Part shown: positions 61,116 through 64,000 of the stretch, one piece after another
Position numbering within the stretch: position 1 is the stretch's first letter
How the letters are laid out: every line of letters begins with the position of its first letter
DNA from: Dermanyssus gallinae
Lineage: Eukaryota; Arthropoda; Arachnida; Mesostigmata; Dermanyssidae
NCBI GenBank assembly: GCA_003439945.1
Contig: QVRM01005925.1
Span: forward strand, 1,045,001-1,109,000
Length of the DNA: 64,000 nt
Direction: 5' to 3'
Notes under the pieces: model-generated
Databases searched by the model: none
Told to the model about the DNA's origin: nothing
Seen by the model: the letters and a program-made list of their open reading frames with translations, nothing else
Translations under genes and position numbers: made by a program

Positions 61116-61869
61116 CAACATCGTAAGCAAACATGTTGAAATATCTAGAGTTTGCTCAACGGTTCTTGCGGCAGCGAGAGTACGTCTTGCGCAAAACACT
61201 GCATCGCTGCCGAGTATCACTTTGCCGTAGACCGTTTCGTCGACATAATCACCATTAGGCTCGCACCAATTTCGCCGCTAATACGAGAACGTCTAAGAGT
61301 ATCCCTAATGGCGGCGCAAATGCGACGTTCGGCACGCAATTAGCGCCAGTCAGTCGGATTACGAAACGAGCCATCCGCCCGAAAACCGCCATCAAGACTG
61401 TGGCGTGGCGGGATGAAATTGACGATTTTCTGCACTACGAGTCTCAAGACTACGATGCCGATGACGACGGGCTAATGACGACTTCCAAGAATTTCGCAAA
61501 GCATCCGCCAAGCTCAGTGACGAGACGAAGAGTCTGTCGAAACCAACGAAAAAACTACCACTGGCTAGCTAGATGCTCGACGTTCAGTAAAACGCTCACT
61601 TTACAGTAGTTGCTACTAGTAATGTGGTCAATAGAGTTTTGCGTAAACTGGTGAGTATACCATCTGTCGACAAAAGTCCATTTTCAATGTGAATTATTGC
61701 GATATAATGATGCGTTTTACTCTTGTGTACCCTAATGTTAAGTATTACTATTCTTACAAAGCACAGCGCTACGCAATTTGGGGTATTGAATGGATTGCTG
61801 TGGGATATTATTCCACTAATGCTCACTAATATTTCCAGAATTTATGAGTTCTGGAAGTGTTGCTTGGAT
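61116..61869. other. No recognised gene
   Basis: Open frames at 61,152-61,343 and 61,400-61,609 have normal composition but no recognised domain. They may be element remains. Confidence 0.35.
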
Positions 61870-62106
61870 CGGGGTTCTGGTCGGTCTAACCAAGCAGTAA
61901 GTTGGCAATTTTGCAAAACATTCAATAGAAAGAAGGAAGCGGTCATTCTGACTTGTAACCCGTAGAGTTCTGCTCGAACCCGGTCTCCGACGGAAGCTGG
62001 CTGTGAGTTGATATCGTTGGTAAACTCTACAAACGGTTGACTCCTTCATATTCAGGTTACAAGGCACATAACGCACGTGGACTGTACTCAAACTCAAGCA
62101 AAGCAA
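61870..62106 (-). pseudogene. Tc1-like transposase: N-terminal DNA-binding domain relic
   Basis: Read leftwards from 62,106: 'LNMKESTVCRVYQRYQLTAS' and then 'FRRRPGSSRTLRVTSQNDRF'. This is the layout of Tc1-family transposases: the recognition helix of the first paired-like helix-turn-helix (x-x-S-T-V-x-R-V-x-x-R-Y-x-x-T-G), a basic R-R-P-G linker equivalent to the GRPR motif, then T-x-x-x-D-R-x-I/L at the start of the second helix-turn-helix. After about 45 residues the frame loses similarity. No catalytic DDE part is visible to the left, so the element is truncated. Confidence 0.6.
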
Positions 62107-62975
62107 CGAGATAGACGGCTCTTTCTATCTCTCTTGCTCTGGCGTGGTATCATTTATTTCTCAGAACTCGTTGTTAATTTTTTTACTGCGCACTGTTCCT
62201 GGCTGACTAACATGCGATCTTTTACTCGGCACTTGGTTACGTATTTGAGATCAGACACCTGCGATAGAATAGAACAAGAAAAAGTGACTAGGCCGAGATC
62301 GAGCCTATATCCGAGCGTTCTTTTGATTCACTGTCCCATGGAGTTGAGACCGGAATGTATCACTTTAGCATTCCGGTTGTGTTCAAAGCTAATTTAATTG
62401 TGCGTAGTTATTTTTAATAAGGCGATAGTATTGCGAGTAGACAATATCCCTAAAGAGGAATGTGATGGGTCGTTATTAGAATGCAGTGCATTTACGCCCG
62501 TAGTAGATGTATGTATGAACGTCGCATGCACAAAAGGTCTGCTTGTGTGCGCTGCTGATTGACAAAAGGTCCCGTCAGCTAGGAGACACCCTAACAGTGT
62601 GGAATTCGATCATTTGTTCCAATATTGTTTTGGCCAATGACGAGTGGCCCACTTACACAGGAATTGCTATTGTTTTAGATTGACATAACCTCGACAACGT
62701 CCGCCCTGTTGAAAAGCTGTTAGCTAGGTAGGAGGGCATATTTAGGGATTTTGTTGCAACTTGTTCATCAAAAACGTCCCCCAAACCCTAAGAAGAATGT
62801 ACTGATAAATAAAATCTACTAAATAATATATTTGTTTAGCATTTCGTTCGGTTATTCATAGAAATGATATCAAATTAGTATTCACAGCTGTAGGTATTGG
62901 TTCAATGTATTTCTCAAGTGTGCTCCATAACCGTATCGTTCATTTATTTGGCATATTTCGAATATGTACAGTTTA

Positions 62976-63010
<35 letters not shown>

Positions 63011-63560
63011 TCAGTCGACTTGCTTAAAAAGCTGACAAACAAACCATTTGCATACTACCGCAAATCCTCTTTTCTACCTGTGTACCACAGCTGGATTAAA
63101 AAGCGGTCACCGACAGCATACGATCCATCATAGCTGTTACAGCAACAAAAGCAACATCATATTGGCACCAGAAACAACTGTAGGGATTGCATTCACATCC
63201 ATATTAGCAACAGCAACAGCATAAGAGGTAACATCAGAATTGACGAGAGCATTAATTTCATTACAGCATTTATATTATTACAGTAATTTGCGGCACCAGG
63301 CGATCCACTAAAGTAATACCACAAATATCCCGGTCATGTAGGACAGGGGATCACCAGGTTTTTAGTGGGTTTGTGAGTCCCACACTACCCAGACCAAACG
63401 GTGTGCGTTATGCATTTTTGTTCCTGGCCCCTGTAAAAAAAGCTGAGAAGGAGGATACGTGAATGATAGAGCGGCTATTGGTGCATCTGACAGTAGTCAA
63501 AACCTAAATTGCTTCATGAGACGGCGGAAAAATGTAAAAATGCAGATTCGTAGTGATTTG
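62107..63560. other. No recognised gene
   Basis: AT-rich DNA with a TA tract at 62,978-63,007. A 106-codon plus frame at 62,077-62,397 mainly overlaps the Tc1 relic and beyond, with no domain of its own. 63.13-63.25 kb has repeated AGCAACA and CATCATATT-like motifs. Confidence 0.4.
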
Positions 63561-63599
63561 CTGCACGAATTCCCGAGATGTCGCAGGAGGAATATACGA

Positions 63600-63908
63600 T
63601 CTAGGCAGGAAACTTGCTGAGCTACCACCATAGTCTCTGGACCTTGCACATTTAGACTATTACTGAATCTGGTTTCCTTAAAACCTTTTGATTGGGAAAA
63701 CTCGAGGCTTTTGAAGACGTCCAGGATTCTGTGTCTCCAGGAAATGAGCGAATTTTCGAAAAAGGGATAGAGAAGCTGGTGGATGGTCGGCAAGGTGCCA
63801 CTGAAAAATTGGGGAGGCTTTATTCATAATTAAATAAACCCGCATGCTCTTGCAAATCGGTATTCTCGCGTTAAGCAAAAAACGGCAAGTACTTATGCAT
63901 AAACCTAA
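63600..63908 (+). pseudogene. Second mariner relic: transposase C-terminus and right end
   Basis: The plus strand reads 'KLAELPP-stop-SLDLAHLDYY', matching the mariner segment L-P-H-P-P-Y-S-P-D-L-A-P-S-D-Y-Y (third catalytic Asp kept). After a frameshift come 'KLEAFEDVQDSV' and then 'IFEKGIEKLVDGRQGATEKL'. The last stretch matches the mariner C-terminus F-Y-x-x-G-I-x-K-L-x-x-R-W-x-K-C-I. At 63,875-63,908, TTAGGTTTATGCATAAGTAC (minus strand) continuing as TTGCCGTTTTTTGC is a mariner-type terminal repeat that closely resembles what I remember of Hsmar1-type ends. It is therefore a different subfamily from the 53.6-54.9 kb element. The left half is missing or beyond recognition. A TA tract starts at 63,911. 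Confidence 0.65.
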
Positions 63909-64000
63909 TCTATATATATATATATATATATACTCGTGTAGTAATTTTGGTTTAGTGTTGTCGAAGCATAAAAGGGCCAATGTGTATTTTAGTACGCAAC
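63909..64000. repeat. (TA)n tract and window end
   Basis: TA tract at 63,911-63,931 next to the mariner right end, then unrecognised AT-rich sequence to the end. Confidence 0.7.

Overview
This window looks like intergenic or intronic DNA from a repeat-rich animal genome, most likely an arthropod. A mite or tick is possible, because the non-LTR retrotransposon tails resemble proteins I remember as 'tick transposon' entries, but that rests on memory alone. I found no intact protein-coding host gene, rRNA gene, functional tRNA gene or CRISPR array. Almost everything recognisable is a decayed mobile element, a dispersed repeat or a microsatellite. Most open frames over 60 codons are translations of (TA)n or GTT/CAA arrays, or noise in GC-rich, low-complexity DNA.

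Layout. 1-4 kb is AT-rich, with a hairpin at 361-408 and a GC-rich triplet patch at 2.1-2.75 kb. 4.4-5.9 kb holds two non-LTR retrotransposon (LINE) tails in opposite orientations. 7-10.4 kb holds a 56-bp near-identical repeat, a tRNA-derived SINE (family A) and a diverged tandem duplication. 12-17.4 kb is a GC-rich, pyrimidine- and triplet-rich island. 18.5 kb has a LINE reverse transcriptase (RT) scrap. 20.5 and 21.4 kb share an unclassified repeat. 22.8-24 kb is another GC-rich island. 24.2 kb has a SINE-B fragment and 26.8 kb an inverted SINE-A. 29-33 kb is a third GC-rich island. 34 kb has a tRNA-Lys-like relic. 35.9-46.5 kb is a LINE graveyard, with an ORF1 zinc-knuckle relic, an RT palm relic and four copies of one C-terminal domain. 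49.6-50.1 kb is an inverted pair of SINE-B copies, followed by a 0.7-kb GTT array. 53.6-54.9 kb is a nearly full-length mariner with perfect terminal repeats. 56.4-57.2 kb is a DD41D-type transposase relic. 58.6 kb has the second copy of the 56-bp repeat and 58.8 kb a LINE tail. 61.9 kb has a Tc1-like DNA-binding domain relic and 63.6 kb a second, different mariner relic.

The elements show no cooperative pathway; they are independent, mostly inactivated insertions. The main common thread is structural. A large share of the element ends touch (TA)n microsatellites. Three unrelated relics also carry a frameshift exactly at a homopolymer, which could be decay or could be sequence error. I did not find a convincing undescribed biological system. 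The best leads are the short near-identical 56-bp repeat, the two SINE families, the (TA)n junctions and the paired GTT/CAA arrays.
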